Source: Kocuria rhizophila DC2201
GTDB taxonomy: Bacteria > Actinomycetota > Actinomycetes > Actinomycetales > Micrococcaceae
Length of the DNA: 64,000 nucleotides
Reading direction: 5' to 3'
NCBI RefSeq assembly: GCF_000010285.1
Contig: NC_010617.1
Location: forward strand, 682,001 to 746,000
Of the stretch, positions 8,787 through 17,631 are shown piece by piece (the stretch's first letter is position 1; every line of letters begins with the position of its first letter). The position numbers were made by a program, and so were the translations under genes. The notes below the pieces were generated by a model. That model did no database searches. It was not told the DNA's origin and worked only from the letters and a program-made list of their open reading frames with translations.

Positions 8787-8900
8787 ATGAAGGTCCAACC
8801 GAGCGTCAAGCAGATCTGCGACAAGTGCAAGGTGATCCGCCGCAACGGCCGGGTCATGGTGATCTGCGAGAACCCCCGGCACAAGCAGCGCCAGGGCTGA
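8787..8900 (+). CDS. rpmJ: 50S ribosomal protein L36
   Basis: The protein is 37 aa from ATG 8787 (GCGAAGGA upstream), the standard size. It is a zinc-ribbon L36 with ligands Cys11, Cys14, Cys27 and His32 all present (ICDKCKVI...[10 protein letters not shown]), so this is the zinc-binding C+ type. It is placed between infA and rpsM as in most bacteria. Confidence 0.97.
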   Translation: MKVQPSVKQICDKCKVIRRNGRVMVICENPRHKQRQG

Positions 8901-9058
8901 CGGGAACGCTCCCGCCCACGCAAGTGGATTGACAAGAACGGACACCGCAGCCGCCGCCCCAGGGCGCGGCAACCCCCGGCACGGAGGCCGGAGACCGATC
9001 GTGAACCGATCGGGACGCGGTGTTCAAGACCTCCGGAACATCAAGGAGAACCGCCACT

Positions 9059-9427
9059 ATGGCTCGTCTCGCAGGCGTCGACCTTCCCCGTGAAAAGCGG
9101 CTGGAAGTTGCGCTGACCTACATCTACGGCGTGGGCCGTACCCGCGCACTCGAAACCCTGGAAGCCACGGGCATCTCCGGGGACGTGCGCGTCAAGGATC
9201 TCACCGATCCGCAGCTCGTGGAGCTGCGCGACTACATCGAAGGCAACTACAAGGTCGAAGGCGATCTTCGCCGTGAGGTGGCCGCCGACATCCGCCGCAA
9301 GGTCGAGATCGGCAGCTACCAGGGCCTGCGTCACCGTCGGGGTCTGCCCGTCCACGGCCAGCGCACCAAGACCAACGCCCGCACCCGCAAGGGTCCCAAG
9401 CGCACGGTCGCCGGTAAGAAGAAGTAA
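9059..9427 (+). CDS. rpsM: 30S ribosomal protein S13
   Basis: The protein is 122 aa. S13 is in the 30S head and contacts the 50S subunit and P-site tRNA. It starts [21 protein letters not shown] and has the helix-two-turn-helix [14 protein letters not shown], then the tail signature [22 protein letters not shown] split around residue 95. ATG 9059 has AAGGAG (9043-9048) upstream. A longer in-frame reading from 9020 lacks family support. Confidence 0.97.
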   Translation: MARLAGVDLPREKRLEVALTYIYGVGRTRALETLEATGISGDVRVKDLTDPQLVELRDYIEGNYKVEGDLRREVAADIRRKVEIGSYQGLRHRRGLPVHGQRTKTNARTRKGPKRTVAGKKK

Positions 9428-9485
9428 TCGCGGCCGCCGTCCGGTGGGCGGCTGACCGACGTCGAAGATCTTTGTAGGAGAATCC

Positions 9486-9890
9486 ATGGCCCAGAAAACT
9501 CGCGCGACGGCCGCTCGCAAGCCGCGTCGCAAGGTGAACAAGAATGTGACCCAGGGACAGGCTCACATCAAGTCCACGTTCAACAACACCATCGTGTCCA
9601 TCACCGACCCCTCGGGTGCGGTCCTGTCGTGGGCCTCGGCCGGCGGCATGGGCTTCAAGGGCTCGCGCAAGTCCACTCCGTTCGCCGCGCAGCAGGCCGC
9701 AGAGGCCGCAGCCAAGGGCGCCCAGGAGCACGGAATGCGCAAGGTGGATGTGTTCGTCAAGGGACCGGGCTCGGGGCGCGAGACCGCGATCCGCGCCCTG
9801 CAGGCCACCGGGCTGGAGGTCGGCTCCATCCAGGACGTGACCCCGTCCGCGCACAACGGCTGCCGTCCCCCGAAGCGCCGCCGCGTCTGA
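9486..9890 (+). CDS. rpsK: 30S ribosomal protein S11
   Basis: The protein is 134 aa. S11 forms part of the mRNA exit channel and the platform. Motifs are [18 protein letters not shown] (about residues 25-42), [20 protein letters not shown] near 58, and the C-terminus [16 protein letters not shown] 9486 has TAGGAGAA upstream. rpsD does not follow, as is known for several actinobacteria where it lies elsewhere; a perfect hairpin separates rpsK from rpoA. Confidence 0.97.
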   Translation: MAQKTRATAARKPRRKVNKNVTQGQAHIKSTFNNTIVSITDPSGAVLSWASAGGMGFKGSRKSTPFAAQQAAEAAAKGAQEHGMRKVDVFVKGPGSGRETAIRALQATGLEVGSIQDVTPSAHNGCRPPKRRRV

Positions 9891-9898
9891 CTCGTGTC

Positions 9899-9936
9899 GC
9901 GTGGTCACCGGGCTCTCACGAGCCCGGTGACCACGC
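9899..9936 (+). terminator. Perfect 17-bp hairpin between rpsK and rpoA
   Basis: 9899-9915 pairs perfectly with 9920-9936 over the loop TCAC; the arms run GCGTGGTCACC...GGCTC. There is no T-tract after it. It is likely a terminator or attenuator that splits the ribosomal and RNA polymerase genes. Confidence 0.65.
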
Positions 9937-9980
9937 ATCGACGCGGTGACCTCGCCTGCTCACCGCGGCATCCACCCATT

Positions 9981-10009
9981 TTGTTTTCCACCACCTGCGT
10001 GCGTCATAT
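9981..10009 (+). promoter_or_regulatory. Possible rpoA-rplQ promoter
   Basis: TTGTTT (9981-9986) and TCATAT (10004-10009) are 17 bases apart in an unusually AT-rich patch, 29 bases before rpoA. The -10 is off-consensus, so this is tentative. Confidence 0.35.
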
Positions 10010-10037
10010 GGCGGAGGCACGCTGAAAGGAAACATCA

Positions 10038-11057
10038 GTGCTCATCGCACAGCGCCCCACCCTCACGGAAGAGGCTGTGGCCGAGAACCGCTCCCGGTTC
10101 GTGATCGAACCCCTCGAGCCGGGTTTCGGGTACACCCTCGGTAACTCCCTGCGTCGCACGCTCCTGTCCTCCATCCCCGGGGCCTCCGTGACCAGCATCC
10201 GCATCGACGGCGTGCTGCACGAGTTCTCCACCGTGGAGGGCGTCAAGGAGGACGTCACCGAGCTCATCCTGAACATCAAGAAGCTCTCCCTGTCCTCCGA
10301 GGAGGACGAGCCCGTCACGGCGTGGCTGCGCAAGCAGGGCCCGGGTGAGGTCACCGCGGCTGACATCTCGGCCCCGGCCGGGGTGGAGGTCCACAACCCC
10401 GAGCTGCACATCGCCACGCTGAACTCGAAGGGCCAGCTCGAGATCGAGCTGACCATCGAGCGCGGCCGCGGCTACGTCTCGGCGTCCCAGAACAAGTCCG
10501 GTGACGCGGAGGTCGGTCGGATCCCCGTGGACTCGATCTACTCCCCGGTGCTCAAGGTGACCTTCCGCGTGGAGGCCACCCGTGTCGAGCAGCGCACCGA
10601 CTTCGACAAGCTCATCCTGGACGTGGAGACCAAGGAGGCCATCTCCCCGCGTGACGCGGTGGCCTCTGCCGGCACCACCCTGGTGGAGCTGTTCGGGCTC
10701 GCCCGCGAGCTGAACTCCTCCGCCGAGGGCATCGAGATCGGGCCGTCGCCCACGGACGCGGCCGCCGCCGCAGACATGGCGCTGCCCATCGAGGATCTCG
10801 AGCTGTCGGTGCGGTCCTACAACTGCCTCAAGCGCGAGGGCATCCACAGCGTGGGTGAGCTCGTGGGCCGTTCCGAGGCGGACCTCATGGACATCCGCAA
10901 CTTCGGTGCGAAGTCCATCGACGAGGTCAAGGACAAGCTCGGCGAGCTCGGTCTGGCCCTGAAGGATTCCCCTCCGGGCTACGACCTCGCCGCCCACGCG
11001 GCGTCCCTCGAGGACGAGGACGACAACAACAACCCGTTCGACGTCGACCTCGACTGA
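10038..11057 (+). CDS. rpoA: DNA-directed RNA polymerase subunit alpha
   Basis: The protein is 339 aa. It dimerises to nucleate RNA polymerase assembly; the C-terminal domain binds UP elements and activators. The N-terminal domain has [20 protein letters not shown] near residue 24, and the C-terminal HhH domain has [20 protein letters not shown] near residue 254. A flexible acidic tail ([15 protein letters not shown]) ends it. GTG 10038 has GAAAGGA (10024-10030) upstream. It lies with rplQ in the usual pair. Confidence 0.97.
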   Translation: MLIAQRPTLTEEAVAENRSRFVIEPLEPGFGYTLGNSLRRTLLSSIPGASVTSIRIDGVLHEFSTVEGVKEDVTELILNIKKLSLSSEEDEPVTAWLRKQGPGEVTAADISAPAGVEVHNPELHIATLNSKGQLEIELTIERGRGYVSASQNKSGDAEVGRIPVDSIYSPVLKVTFRVEATRVEQRTDFDKLILDVETKEAISPRDAVASAGTTLVELFGLARELNSSAEGIEIGPSPTDAAAAADMALPIEDLELSVRSYNCLKREGIHSVGELVGRSEADLMDIRNFGAKSIDEVKDKLGELGLALKDSPPGYDLAAHAASLEDEDDNNNPFDVDLD

Positions 11058-11128
11058 CGCCCACACCACTTTCCGTGCCCCGCGGCGGCTGAGCCTACCG
11101 CGCGGGCCCGATCACCAGGAGACCTGAT

Positions 11129-11893
11129 ATGCCTACCCCTACCAAGGGACCCCGTCTCGGCGCCGGGCCGACCCACGAGCGCATGATCCTCTCGAACATG
11201 TCCCAGCAGCTGTTCGAGCACAAGCGCATCACCACCACCGTGACCAAGGCCAAGCGCCTGCGTCCCGTGGCCGAGCGCCTGATCACCTTCGCCAAGCGCG
11301 GTGACCTGGCCTCCCGTCGCCGCGTGATGCGCCAGCTGACCGACAAGTCCGTGGTGCACGAGCTCTTCACGAGCATCGCACCGGCCATGGACGGCCGCGA
11401 GGGTGGCTACACCCGCATCACCAAGATCGGCAACCGCAAGGGCGACAACGCCCCCATGGCCGTGATCGAGCTGGTCATGGAGCCGGTCGCCTCCAAGGCC
11501 ACCGTGTCCGAGGCCGAGCGCGCCACCGCCAAGGCCGCCCCGGCTCCCGTCGCTCCCGTGGACACCCCCGCCGGTTCCACCACCGCGGACGTGCAGGAGA
11601 AGGAGATCCCGGCCGACGAGCAGGCTCCCGCCGTGGGCTCCGAGGAGGCCGCCGAGGTCGCCGCGGAGAACCAGGACGCCGAGTTCCCGGGTTCGCACGC
11701 ACCGCTCGAGTCCGGTGAGGCCCCCGAGGGCTTCGCCGTCAAGGGCAACCGCAACTCCATGAAGTACCACGTGCCCGGTTCGCGCTGGTACTCCGGTACC
11801 ACCGCCGAGATCTGGTTCGACTCCCCGGCCAACGCCGAGGCCGCCGGCTTCCAGCCGGCCGGTGGAGCCGCCGCCCAGAAGATCTCCGAGTAG
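11129..11893 (+). CDS. rplQ: 50S ribosomal protein L17 with a long C-terminal extension and extra domain
   Basis: The protein is 254 aa; the canonical L17 is only about residues 1-120 ([17 protein letters not shown] at the start, [18 protein letters not shown] near 48). Residues ~125-195 are Ala/Pro/Glu-rich and probably disordered. Residues ~197-243 form a compact module, [17 protein letters not shown], then W-Y and IWFDS, then AEAAGF. This resembles the short KGN...YHxPG...WF...AGF module fused to various actinobacterial proteins. ATG 11129 has AGGAGAC upstream. A perfect terminator follows. Confidence 0.95.
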   Translation: MPTPTKGPRLGAGPTHERMILSNMSQQLFEHKRITTTVTKAKRLRPVAERLITFAKRGDLASRRRVMRQLTDKSVVHELFTSIAPAMDGREGGYTRITKIGNRKGDNAPMAVIELVMEPVASKATVSEAERATAKAAPAPVAPVDTPAGSTTADVQEKEIPADEQAPAVGSEEAAEVAAENQDAEFPGSHAPLESGEAPEGFAVKGNRNSMKYHVPGSRWYSGTTAEIWFDSPANAEAAGFQPAGGAAAQKISE

Positions 11894-11925
11894 TCGAGGG
11901 ATCTCCCCGCGAGGGGACGGCCGGA

Positions 11926-11960
11926 ACGACGCCGCCGCAGGTTGCCTGCGGCGGCGTCGT
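11926..11960 (+). terminator. Perfect 16-bp hairpin after rplQ
   Basis: ACGACGCCGCCGCAGG (11926-11941) pairs perfectly with CCTGCGGCGGCGTCGT (11945-11960) over a 3-base TTG loop. There is no T-tract. Both arms contain the dispersed GGCGTCGT core. The truA ribosome binding site follows immediately. Confidence 0.7.
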
Positions 11961-11981
11961 CGTATCCGAGGAGGAGTGAGG

Positions 11982-12977
11982 ATGCCCGAGCAGGACCCGT
12001 GCGTGCGGCTGCGGATCGACCTGGCCTACGACGGCGCGCCGTTCCGCGGCTGGGCCCGCCAGCCCGGGCTGCCCAGCGTCCAGGAGGCCGTGGAGGACGC
12101 GCTCTGCCTGGTCTTCCGGGTGCGCTGCCCCACCGTGGTGGCCGGGCGGACCGACACGGGCGTCCACGCCCGGAGCCAGACCGTGCACGTGGACGTGCCC
12201 CGCGAGGCATGGGAACGGGTGACGCGGAGCAGGGGAACGGGCCGCGTCGCCGGAGCGCTGCCGGCGTCCCCGGACCCCGCGCACGCTTCCGCCCCGGCAG
12301 CCACGACAGGAACGGTTGCGGCGTCCGACGCACGGGGGCCCGTGGACCCGGTGCTGGCCCGGCGGCTCAACGGCGCCCTGAACCGCGTGCTCGGCAAGGA
12401 CCGCGCCGACCGGGGCTGGGAGCCCGTGGTGGGCGCGGTGGTCGTGCAGAGCGTGGCGCAGGCGCCGCCGGGCTTCGACGCGCGGTTCTCGGCGCTCTCC
12501 CGCGCGTACCGGTACCGCGTGGCGGACGCCCGGACGGGCCACGACCCGCTGACCCGCACGTTCTCGTGGTGGGTCGACCCGCAACTGGACGTCGCGGCCA
12601 TGGACGGCGCGGTCCGCGAGCTGCTGGGGCTGCACGACTTCCTGAGCTACTGCAAGCCACGGGCGGGGGCCACCACCGTGCGCGAGCTGCAGCGCGCCAC
12701 CGTGGACCGTGACGAGCACGGCATGATCACCGTGGCCCTCACCGCGGACGCCTTCTGCCACCACATGGTCCGTTCCGTGGTGGGGGCCCTGGTGCGCGTG
12801 GGGGAGGGCCGCCACGGGCCCTCCTGGCCGGGGGAACGGCTGCGGGCCCGCACGCGGGACGCGGCCATCGTGATGGCCCCGGCGCACGGTCTGGTGCTCG
12901 ACGCCGTGGCCTATCCCGACGACGCCCTGCTCGCCGAGCGTGCCCGCGTCACCCGCGCGCGGCGCGGCGGCGACTGA
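11982..12977 (+). CDS. truA: tRNA pseudouridine(38-40) synthase TruA
   Basis: The protein is 331 aa. It makes pseudouridine at positions 38-40 of the tRNA anticodon arm. The catalytic Asp is in VAGRTDTGVHARSQ near residue 57. The N-terminal LRIDLAYDGAPFRGWARQPG and FCHHMVRSVVGALVRVGEG near residue 260 are family hallmarks. About 35 residues of Ala/Pro-rich sequence (near 85-115) are inserted relative to short homologs. ATG 11982 has GAGGAGTGAGG upstream. The usual actinobacterial position after rplQ is kept. Confidence 0.95.
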   Translation: MPEQDPCVRLRIDLAYDGAPFRGWARQPGLPSVQEAVEDALCLVFRVRCPTVVAGRTDTGVHARSQTVHVDVPREAWERVTRSRGTGRVAGALPASPDPAHASAPAATTGTVAASDARGPVDPVLARRLNGALNRVLGKDRADRGWEPVVGAVVVQSVAQAPPGFDARFSALSRAYRYRVADARTGHDPLTRTFSWWVDPQLDVAAMDGAVRELLGLHDFLSYCKPRAGATTVRELQRATVDRDEHGMITVALTADAFCHHMVRSVVGALVRVGEGRHGPSWPGERLRARTRDAAIVMAPAHGLVLDAVAYPDDALLAERARVTRARRGGD

Positions 12978-13041
12978 GCGGCATCGGCGGGCCCACCCCC
13001 GGGCACACGGCCCGGCACTGGCGGGGTCCGCGGGGATCGGG

Positions 13042-13047
13042 TATCAT
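13042..13047 (+). promoter_or_regulatory. Possible -10 of the rplM-rpsI promoter
   Basis: TATCAT fits TANNNT; the hexamer 17 bases upstream (TGGCGG) is a poor -35. If used, the leader is about 190 bases, as expected for a regulated ribosomal transcript, but I recognise no known leader motif in it. Confidence 0.45.
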
Positions 13048-13244
13048 CGAACGCTGTTGTGCGTGTTCTGCCCCGGTTCACGTGTACCCGCAGCGGTCGC
13101 TCATGTTGCAGAGCGCAAGGCCGTGCGGTGCACCGGGTTGCGGACGCACGGATGCCGCCCGGATCTCACCCGGGCCCCGAAGCACAGCGGAACCGATCGA
13201 CACGAGTAATCGTGTCTTCACCAGACAAACGAAGGCAGATCAAC

Positions 13245-13688
13245 GTGCGTACGTACACTCCGAAGCCCGGTGACGTCCAGCGTCAGTGGCACGTCATCGA
13301 CGCCACCGACGTCGTCCTGGGTCGTCTTGCCAGCCAGACCGCAACGCTGCTGCGCGGGAAGCACAAGCCGACCTTCGCTCCCCACGTGGACACCGGCGAC
13401 TTCGTCATCATCATCAACGCGGAGAAGGTGGCCCTCACCGGCTCCAAGCTCCAGAAGAAGCGCGCCTATCGGCACTCCGGCTACCCGGGCGGACTCAAGT
13501 CCACCAGCTACGCCGAGCTGCTCGAGAAGAACCCCACGCGTGCCGTGGAGAAGGCCATCAAGGGCATGCTGCCCAAGAACAAGCTGGCCGCCCAGCAGCT
13601 GTCCAAGCTCAAGGTCTACGCCGGTGCCGAGCACCCGCACCAGGCCCAGCAGCCCAAGCCCTACGAATTCACGCAGGTCGCCCAGTAA
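13245..13688 (+). CDS. rplM: 50S ribosomal protein L13
   Basis: The protein is 147 aa from GTG 13245 (GAAGGCAGATCAAC upstream), exactly the usual L13 length. An early 50S assembly protein. Motifs are [18 protein letters not shown] near residue 12, [24 protein letters not shown] split near 43, and [14 protein letters not shown] near 98. An extended in-frame reading from 13059 has no family support. rpsI follows after 32 bases in the usual rplM-rpsI operon. Confidence 0.97.
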   Translation: MRTYTPKPGDVQRQWHVIDATDVVLGRLASQTATLLRGKHKPTFAPHVDTGDFVIIINAEKVALTGSKLQKKRAYRHSGYPGGLKSTSYAELLEKNPTRAVEKAIKGMLPKNKLAAQQLSKLKVYAGAEHPHQAQQPKPYEFTQVAQ

Positions 13689-13720
13689 TTCGGGCCAACG
13701 AAGAACACACAAGGAGAATC

Positions 13721-14224
13721 GTGGCTCAGAACACTGAAGAGCAGATCACCGAGGACGTGGAGCTGACCAGCTACACCTCCGAGTCCACCGAGTCCGTGGC
13801 CGGCTCCGCCGCCATGTCCGAGCGCCCCGCGCTGACCGTCCCCGGCCAGGCCGTGGGCCGCCGCAAGCAGGCCATCGCCCGCGTGCGCCTGGTTCCCGGT
13901 TCCGGCAAGTGGACCGTCAACGGCCGCAGCCTGGAGGAGTACTTCCCCAACAAGCTGCACCAGCAGGAGGTCAACGACCCCTTCACGCTGCTGGAGCTGC
14001 AGGGCGGCTACGACGTCATCGCCCGCATCAGCGGCGGCGGCCCCTCCGGCCAGGCCGGTGCGCTGCGCCTTGGCGTGGCCCGTGCCCTCAACGAGATCGA
14101 CGCCGAGCACAACCGCCCGGCGCTGAAGAAGGCCGGCTTCCTCACCCGTGACGCCCGCGTCATCGAGCGCAAGAAGGCCGGCCTCAAGAAGGCGCGCAAG
14201 GCTCCGCAGTACTCCAAGCGCTAA
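13721..14224 (+). CDS. rpsI: 30S ribosomal protein S9
   Basis: The protein is 167 aa. S9's C-terminal tail reaches P-site tRNA and ends, as it should, in QYSKR. The core starts near residue 43 ([19 protein letters not shown]), so there is an acidic ~40-residue N-terminal extension, common in actinobacteria. [13 protein letters not shown] and [19 protein letters not shown] are conserved. GTG 13721 has AAGGAGAA (13711-13718) upstream. A repeat-rich region follows. Confidence 0.96.
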   Translation: MAQNTEEQITEDVELTSYTSESTESVAGSAAMSERPALTVPGQAVGRRKQAIARVRLVPGSGKWTVNGRSLEEYFPNKLHQQEVNDPFTLLELQGGYDVIARISGGGPSGQAGALRLGVARALNEIDAEHNRPALKKAGFLTRDARVIERKKAGLKKARKAPQYSKR

Positions 14225-14225
14225 A

Positions 14226-14315
14226 CGACGCCACCCGGCCCCCGGCCGGACTGCGTCTTGCAGGGTCCCGTTCCTCGGCTTCGGCCGGGGGCCGGGGCCC
14301 TGCGTCGTTTGGCGC
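14226..14315 (+). repeat. Structured tandem repeat, copy 1 (90 bp)
   Basis: Four arms occur in the order A-B-A'-B'. A is GGCCCCCGGCCG (14237-14248) and A' is CGGCCGGGGGCC (14282-14293), 12 bp perfect. B is GCAGGGTCCCG (14260-14270) and B' is CGGGGCCCTGC (14293-14303), 11 bp with one G-T wobble. The arms interleave, allowing a pseudoknot or two alternative hairpins. Copy 2 begins 110 bases downstream. Confidence 0.85.
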
Positions 14316-14335
14316 TTGGCTCCCCTCGCGCTGGC

Positions 14336-14425
14336 CGACGCCACCCAGGCCTCGGCCGGGTTTCGTCTCGCAGGGTCCCGTACCCTGGCTTCGGCCGAGG
14401 CCCGGGGCCCTGCCTCGTTTCGCGC
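14336..14425 (+). repeat. Structured tandem repeat, copy 2 (90 bp)
   Basis: The layout matches copy 1. A is GGCCTCGGCCG (14348-14358) and A' is CGGCCGAGGCC (14392-14402), 11 bp. B is 14370-14380 and B' is 14403-14413, identical to copy 1. Relative to copy 1 the A stem has lost one base in each arm and swapped a C-G for a T-A pair, so both arms changed together. Confidence 0.85.
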
Positions 14426-14576
14426 CCGGGTTCGCCGCGCGGTGGGTGGGACGAGCGGGGGAGCCGCACGCGGCGTCGTCGTGACCGGTGTTGCGCGGGT
14501 ATCCGCAACGTGACGCGGGCGTAAAGTGCGAGGTGGGGCACCGCAGCCCCCACCGCACCGTCACGAGAGGGCCCGT

Positions 14577-15617
14577 ATGAGCAAGCAGCCGGACCAGCAG
14601 CAGGAGAACGCCATCATCGCGAAGGCCGAGGACGAGGCGGCGCAGCACGCCCGTCAGGACAGCGCGGTGGACGAGGCCCTCAAGAAGGAGCAGCACCGGG
14701 TGTCGGTGGTCGAGGACTACGCGGCGGAGCTCGACGAGATCGGCGAGCTGGACAGGAAGCTGCACAAGAAGCGCGGCGCGGAGGACTCGCAGGCCTGGAA
14801 GATCGGCTACCCCTACGATGAGAAGCTCTCCCGCAAGGACTACGAGCGCACCAAGCGTGCCCTGCAGATCGAGCTGCTCAAGCTGCAGCTGTGGATCAAG
14901 GAGACCGGCCAGAAGCTGCTCATCATCTTCGAGGGTCGTGACGCGGCGGGCAAGGGTGGAGCGATCAAGCGCTTCACGGAGCACCTGAACCCCCGTGGCG
15001 CGCGCGTGGTGGCCCTCGAGAAGCCCACCGACATCGAGCAGACGCAGTGGTACTTCCAGCGCTACGTGCAGCACCTGCCCTCGGGCGGCGAGATCGTGCT
15101 CATGGACCGCTCGTGGTACAACAGGGCCGGCGTGGAGCGCGTGATGGGCTACTGCACCTCCCAGCAGTACTACGAGTTCATGCGCCAGGCCCCGGAGTTC
15201 GAGCGGATGCTGGTGAACTCGGACACCCACCTGATCAAGTTCTGGTTCTCGGTCACGCGTGCCGAGCAGCTGGCGCGCTTCCAGTCGCGCCGCACGGACC
15301 CCGTGCGCCAGTGGAAGCTCTCGCCCACGGACGTGGCGTCCCTGGACAAGTGGGACGACTACACCGAGGCCAAGGAGGCGATGTTCTTCTACACGGACAC
15401 CGGAGACGCGCCCTGGACCGTGATCAAGTCCAACGACAAGAAGCGCGCCCGGCTGGAGGCCATGCGCTACGTGCTCACGCAGTTCGACTACCCCAACAAG
15501 GACCACTCCCTGGTGGGTTCGGTGGACTCCAAGATCGTGGGCGGCGCCACGGACTTCACGGACGACAACGGCGCCAACCCGGACGGCTTCCCGGTGGTCC
15601 GCCCCGGCAAGGACTGA
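14577..15617 (+). CDS. ppk2: Polyphosphate kinase 2
   Basis: The protein is 346 aa. It transfers phosphate between polyphosphate and nucleoside di/triphosphates. Walker A GRDAAGKGGAIKRF begins at residue 120, and Walker B/lid MDRSWYNRAGVERVM has Asp177. FTEHLNPRGARVVALEKPT and TQWYFQRYVQHLPSGGEI are PPK2 signatures. Residues 1-70 are a charged helical extension. ATG 14577 has GAGAGG 6-11 bases upstream. It stands as its own unit between rpsI and glmM; which nucleotides it prefers cannot be read from sequence. Confidence 0.93.
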   Translation: MSKQPDQQQENAIIAKAEDEAAQHARQDSAVDEALKKEQHRVSVVEDYAAELDEIGELDRKLHKKRGAEDSQAWKIGYPYDEKLSRKDYERTKRALQIELLKLQLWIKETGQKLLIIFEGRDAAGKGGAIKRFTEHLNPRGARVVALEKPTDIEQTQWYFQRYVQHLPSGGEIVLMDRSWYNRAGVERVMGYCTSQQYYEFMRQAPEFERMLVNSDTHLIKFWFSVTRAEQLARFQSRRTDPVRQWKLSPTDVASLDKWDDYTEAKEAMFFYTDTGDAPWTVIKSNDKKRARLEAMRYVLTQFDYPNKDHSLVGSVDSKIVGGATDFTDDNGANPDGFPVVRPGKD

Positions 15618-15651
15618 GCCGGGTGCGCCGCCAACGCCCAGAGGATGGTCG

Positions 15652-15657
15652 TAGGAT
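15652..15657 (+). promoter_or_regulatory. -10 box of glmM, probably leaderless
   Basis: TAGGAT lies 8 bases before the ATG at 15666. With normal -10 to +1 spacing transcription would start at or next to the ATG. No Shine-Dalgarno sequence can fit between them. Confidence 0.5.
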
Positions 15658-15665
15658 GATCTGCG

Positions 15666-17021
15666 ATGTCTAGAATCTTTGGAACGGACGGCGTCCGCGG
15701 TCTCGCGAACGGCCTCCTCACAGCAGAACTGGCCATGGAGCTGTCGCAGGCCGCGGCGATCGTCCTGGGCCACCGCCACGCACCGGAGGGACAGCGCCCC
15801 ACGGCCGTGGTGGCGCGGGACGGCCGGGCGAGCGGTGAGTTCATCGGCGCCGCCGTCACCGCGGGTCTCGCGAGCTCCGGCGTGGACGTCTACGACGCCG
15901 GCGTGCTCCCCACCCCGGCCGCGGCGTACCTGGTGGGGGACATCGACGCCGACTTCGGCGTGATGATCTCCGCCTCGCACAACCCCGCGCCGGACAACGG
16001 GATCAAGTTCCTGGCCCACGGCGGCAAGAAGCTGCCCGACGCCGTGGAGGACACCATCCAGCAGGTCTACGAGGCCAAGGACTTCGTGCGCCCCACGGGC
16101 GCCGAGGTGGGCCGTGTGACCCGCCTGTCCGACGCCGAGGACCGCTACATCCTGCACCTGGTGGGCGCCATCCCGCACCGCCTGGACGGACTGTCCATCG
16201 TGCTGGACTGCGCCAACGGCGCGGCCTCGGGAGCCTCCCCGGACGCCTTCCGGGACGCGGGCGCCACCGTGCACGTGATCGGTGCGGAGCCCGACGGCCT
16301 GAACATCAACGACGGCGTGGGCTCCACGCACCTGGGCCCGCTCAAGCAGGCGGTCCGGGAGCTGGGCGCGGACCTCGGGATCGCGCACGACGGCGACGCC
16401 GACCGCTGCCTCGCGGTGGACCACACCGGCACGGAGGTGGACGGGGACCAGATCATGTGCATCCTGGCCGTTGCCATGAAGGAGGCCGGGCGGCTGAACC
16501 AGGACACCCTGGTGGCCACGGTGATGAGCAACCTGGGTCTGCAGCTCGCCCTCGACGAGGCCGGGATCACCCTGGTGCGCGCCTCCGTGGGGGACCGCTA
16601 CGTCCTGGAGTCCATGGTGGCCAACGGCTACAACCTGGGCGGGGAGCAGTCCGGACACGTGATCATGGCGGACTACGCCACCACGGGGGACGGTCTGCTG
16701 ACCGGGCTGATGCTGGCCTCCCGCGTGGCCCAGACGGGCATGCCCCTGCAGGAGCTCGCCCGCACCATGACGCGGATGCCGCAGGTGATGATCAATGTGA
16801 AGAACGTGGACAAGGCCGCGGCCAAGACCAGCGAACCGGTCCTCGAGGCCGTGGCCCGTACCGAGGAGCGGCTCGGGGCGGAGGGGCGTGTGCTGCTGCG
16901 CCCGTCCGGTACCGAGCCGGTGGTGCGCGTGATGGTCGAGGCCGCCACGCACGAGGACGCCCGCCGGGAGGCGGAGCAGCTCGTCTCCGCCGTGGAGGAG
17001 CACCTCAGCCTGCAGAGCTGA
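15666..17021 (+). CDS. glmM: Phosphoglucosamine mutase
   Basis: The protein is 451 aa. It converts glucosamine-6-phosphate to glucosamine-1-phosphate for UDP-GlcNAc and peptidoglycan. The phosphoserine is Ser104 in [18 protein letters not shown]; the metal loop DGDADRC is near residue 245 and the phosphate-binding [15 protein letters not shown] is near 417. It begins [15 protein letters not shown]. glmS, the preceding step in the pathway, is 1.6 kb downstream beyond the convergent mscL-coaA pair. Confidence 0.97.
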   Translation: MSRIFGTDGVRGLANGLLTAELAMELSQAAAIVLGHRHAPEGQRPTAVVARDGRASGEFIGAAVTAGLASSGVDVYDAGVLPTPAAAYLVGDIDADFGVMISASHNPAPDNGIKFLAHGGKKLPDAVEDTIQQVYEAKDFVRPTGAEVGRVTRLSDAEDRYILHLVGAIPHRLDGLSIVLDCANGAASGASPDAFRDAGATVHVIGAEPDGLNINDGVGSTHLGPLKQAVRELGADLGIAHDGDADRCLAVDHTGTEVDGDQIMCILAVAMKEAGRLNQDTLVATVMSNLGLQLALDEAGITLVRASVGDRYVLESMVANGYNLGGEQSGHVIMADYATTGDGLLTGLMLASRVAQTGMPLQELARTMTRMPQVMINVKNVDKAAAKTSEPVLEAVARTEERLGAEGRVLLRPSGTEPVVRVMVEAATHEDARREAEQLVSAVEEHLSLQS

Positions 17022-17032
17022 ACCACGGACGG

Positions 17033-17070
17033 ACGAGGGCCCCGCATCCTGGTGGATGCGGGGCCCTCGT
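17033..17070. terminator. Bidirectional hairpin between glmM and mscL
   Basis: 17033-17049 pairs perfectly with 17054-17070 (17 bp; arms ACGAGGGCCCC...GCATCC) over TGGT. It sits between two convergent genes, so it probably serves both. Confidence 0.75.
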
Positions 17071-17089
17071 GGTCGGAAGGGACGGGCGG

Positions 17090-17524
17090 TCAGACGGCAG
17101 GGCCGGAGTGGCGACCCTCGGCGCCCGGCGCGGCGGGGTTGCCGGCGAGGGCGTCACGGATCTCGGTGAGCAGCACCGTGTTGGGATCGGCGGGCTCCGC
17201 GGTGGGCTCGATGCCCATGCGGCGGTTGCGACGCTCGATCATCTTGTTCATGGGGAGCACGATGCAGAAGTACACCGCGGCCGCAATGAGCAGGAAGTTG
17301 ACGACCGCGGTGAGCAGCACGCCGAACTTCAGCTCGTTGCCGCGCAGGGTGACCACGGCGAAGGTGTCGAAGTTGGGGGACCCGACGACGGCGGAGATGG
17401 CGGGCATGAGCACGCTCTCCACGAGGGCGTTGACGATCTTGGAGAACGCGGCACCGATGATGACGGCAACCGCGAGATCCATCACGTTGCCCTTCATGAT
17501 GAATTCCTTGAAACCACTAAGCAT
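17090..17524 (-). CDS. mscL: Large-conductance mechanosensitive channel
   Basis: The protein is 144 aa from ATG 17524. It is a homopentameric emergency osmotic release valve in the inner membrane. It begins MLSGFKEFIMKGNVMDLAVAVIIGAAF (read in two parts) with TM1 at about residues 15-42 and TM2 at about 70-95, and a cytoplasmic helix TVLLTEIRDALAG near 120. A longer in-frame start ten residues upstream is not conserved. A TACTGT -10 box lies seven bases before the ATG. Confidence 0.95.
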   Translation of the reverse strand: MLSGFKEFIMKGNVMDLAVAVIIGAAFSKIVNALVESVLMPAISAVVGSPNFDTFAVVTLRGNELKFGVLLTAVVNFLLIAAAVYFCIVLPMNKMIERRNRRMGIEPTAEPADPNTVLLTEIRDALAGNPAAPGAEGRHSGPAV

Positions 17525-17531
17525 GGCGCTC

Positions 17532-17537
17532 ACAGTA
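17532..17537 (-). promoter_or_regulatory. -10 box of mscL, probably leaderless
   Basis: On the - strand TACTGT ends seven bases before the mscL ATG, and no ribosome binding site is seen. Confidence 0.45.
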
Positions 17538-17631
17538 CAGAGACGCACGATCATTCAGGAAATTCTGAGGGCCTGGGCGCGTGTCGTGACGCGGGGGCGG
17601 CGCAGCGCAGTGATCACCCGCCGTGCCCCCG

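Larger units (their letters stand above)
14225..14576 (+). other. 352-base intergenic region rpsI-ppk2, repeat-rich
   Basis: The region holds two 90-bp structured direct repeats (14226-14315 and 14336-14425), one GGCGTCGT motif (14472-14479), an imperfect palindrome TTGCGCGGGTATCCGCAA (14491-14508), and a possible ppk2 -10 TAAAGT (14522-14527). No coding sequence is apparent. Confidence 0.7.

Noticed and set aside
8929-8934. Perfect TTGACA hexamer between rpmJ and rpsM
   Set aside because: The sequence 17-18 bases downstream is CGCCGC-like with no TANNNT, so there is no -10 partner.
13059-13244. Longer N-terminus for rplM
   Set aside because: GTG 13245 gives exactly the family length and N-terminus ([20 protein letters not shown]); the upstream part is leader with a TATCAT -10 box.
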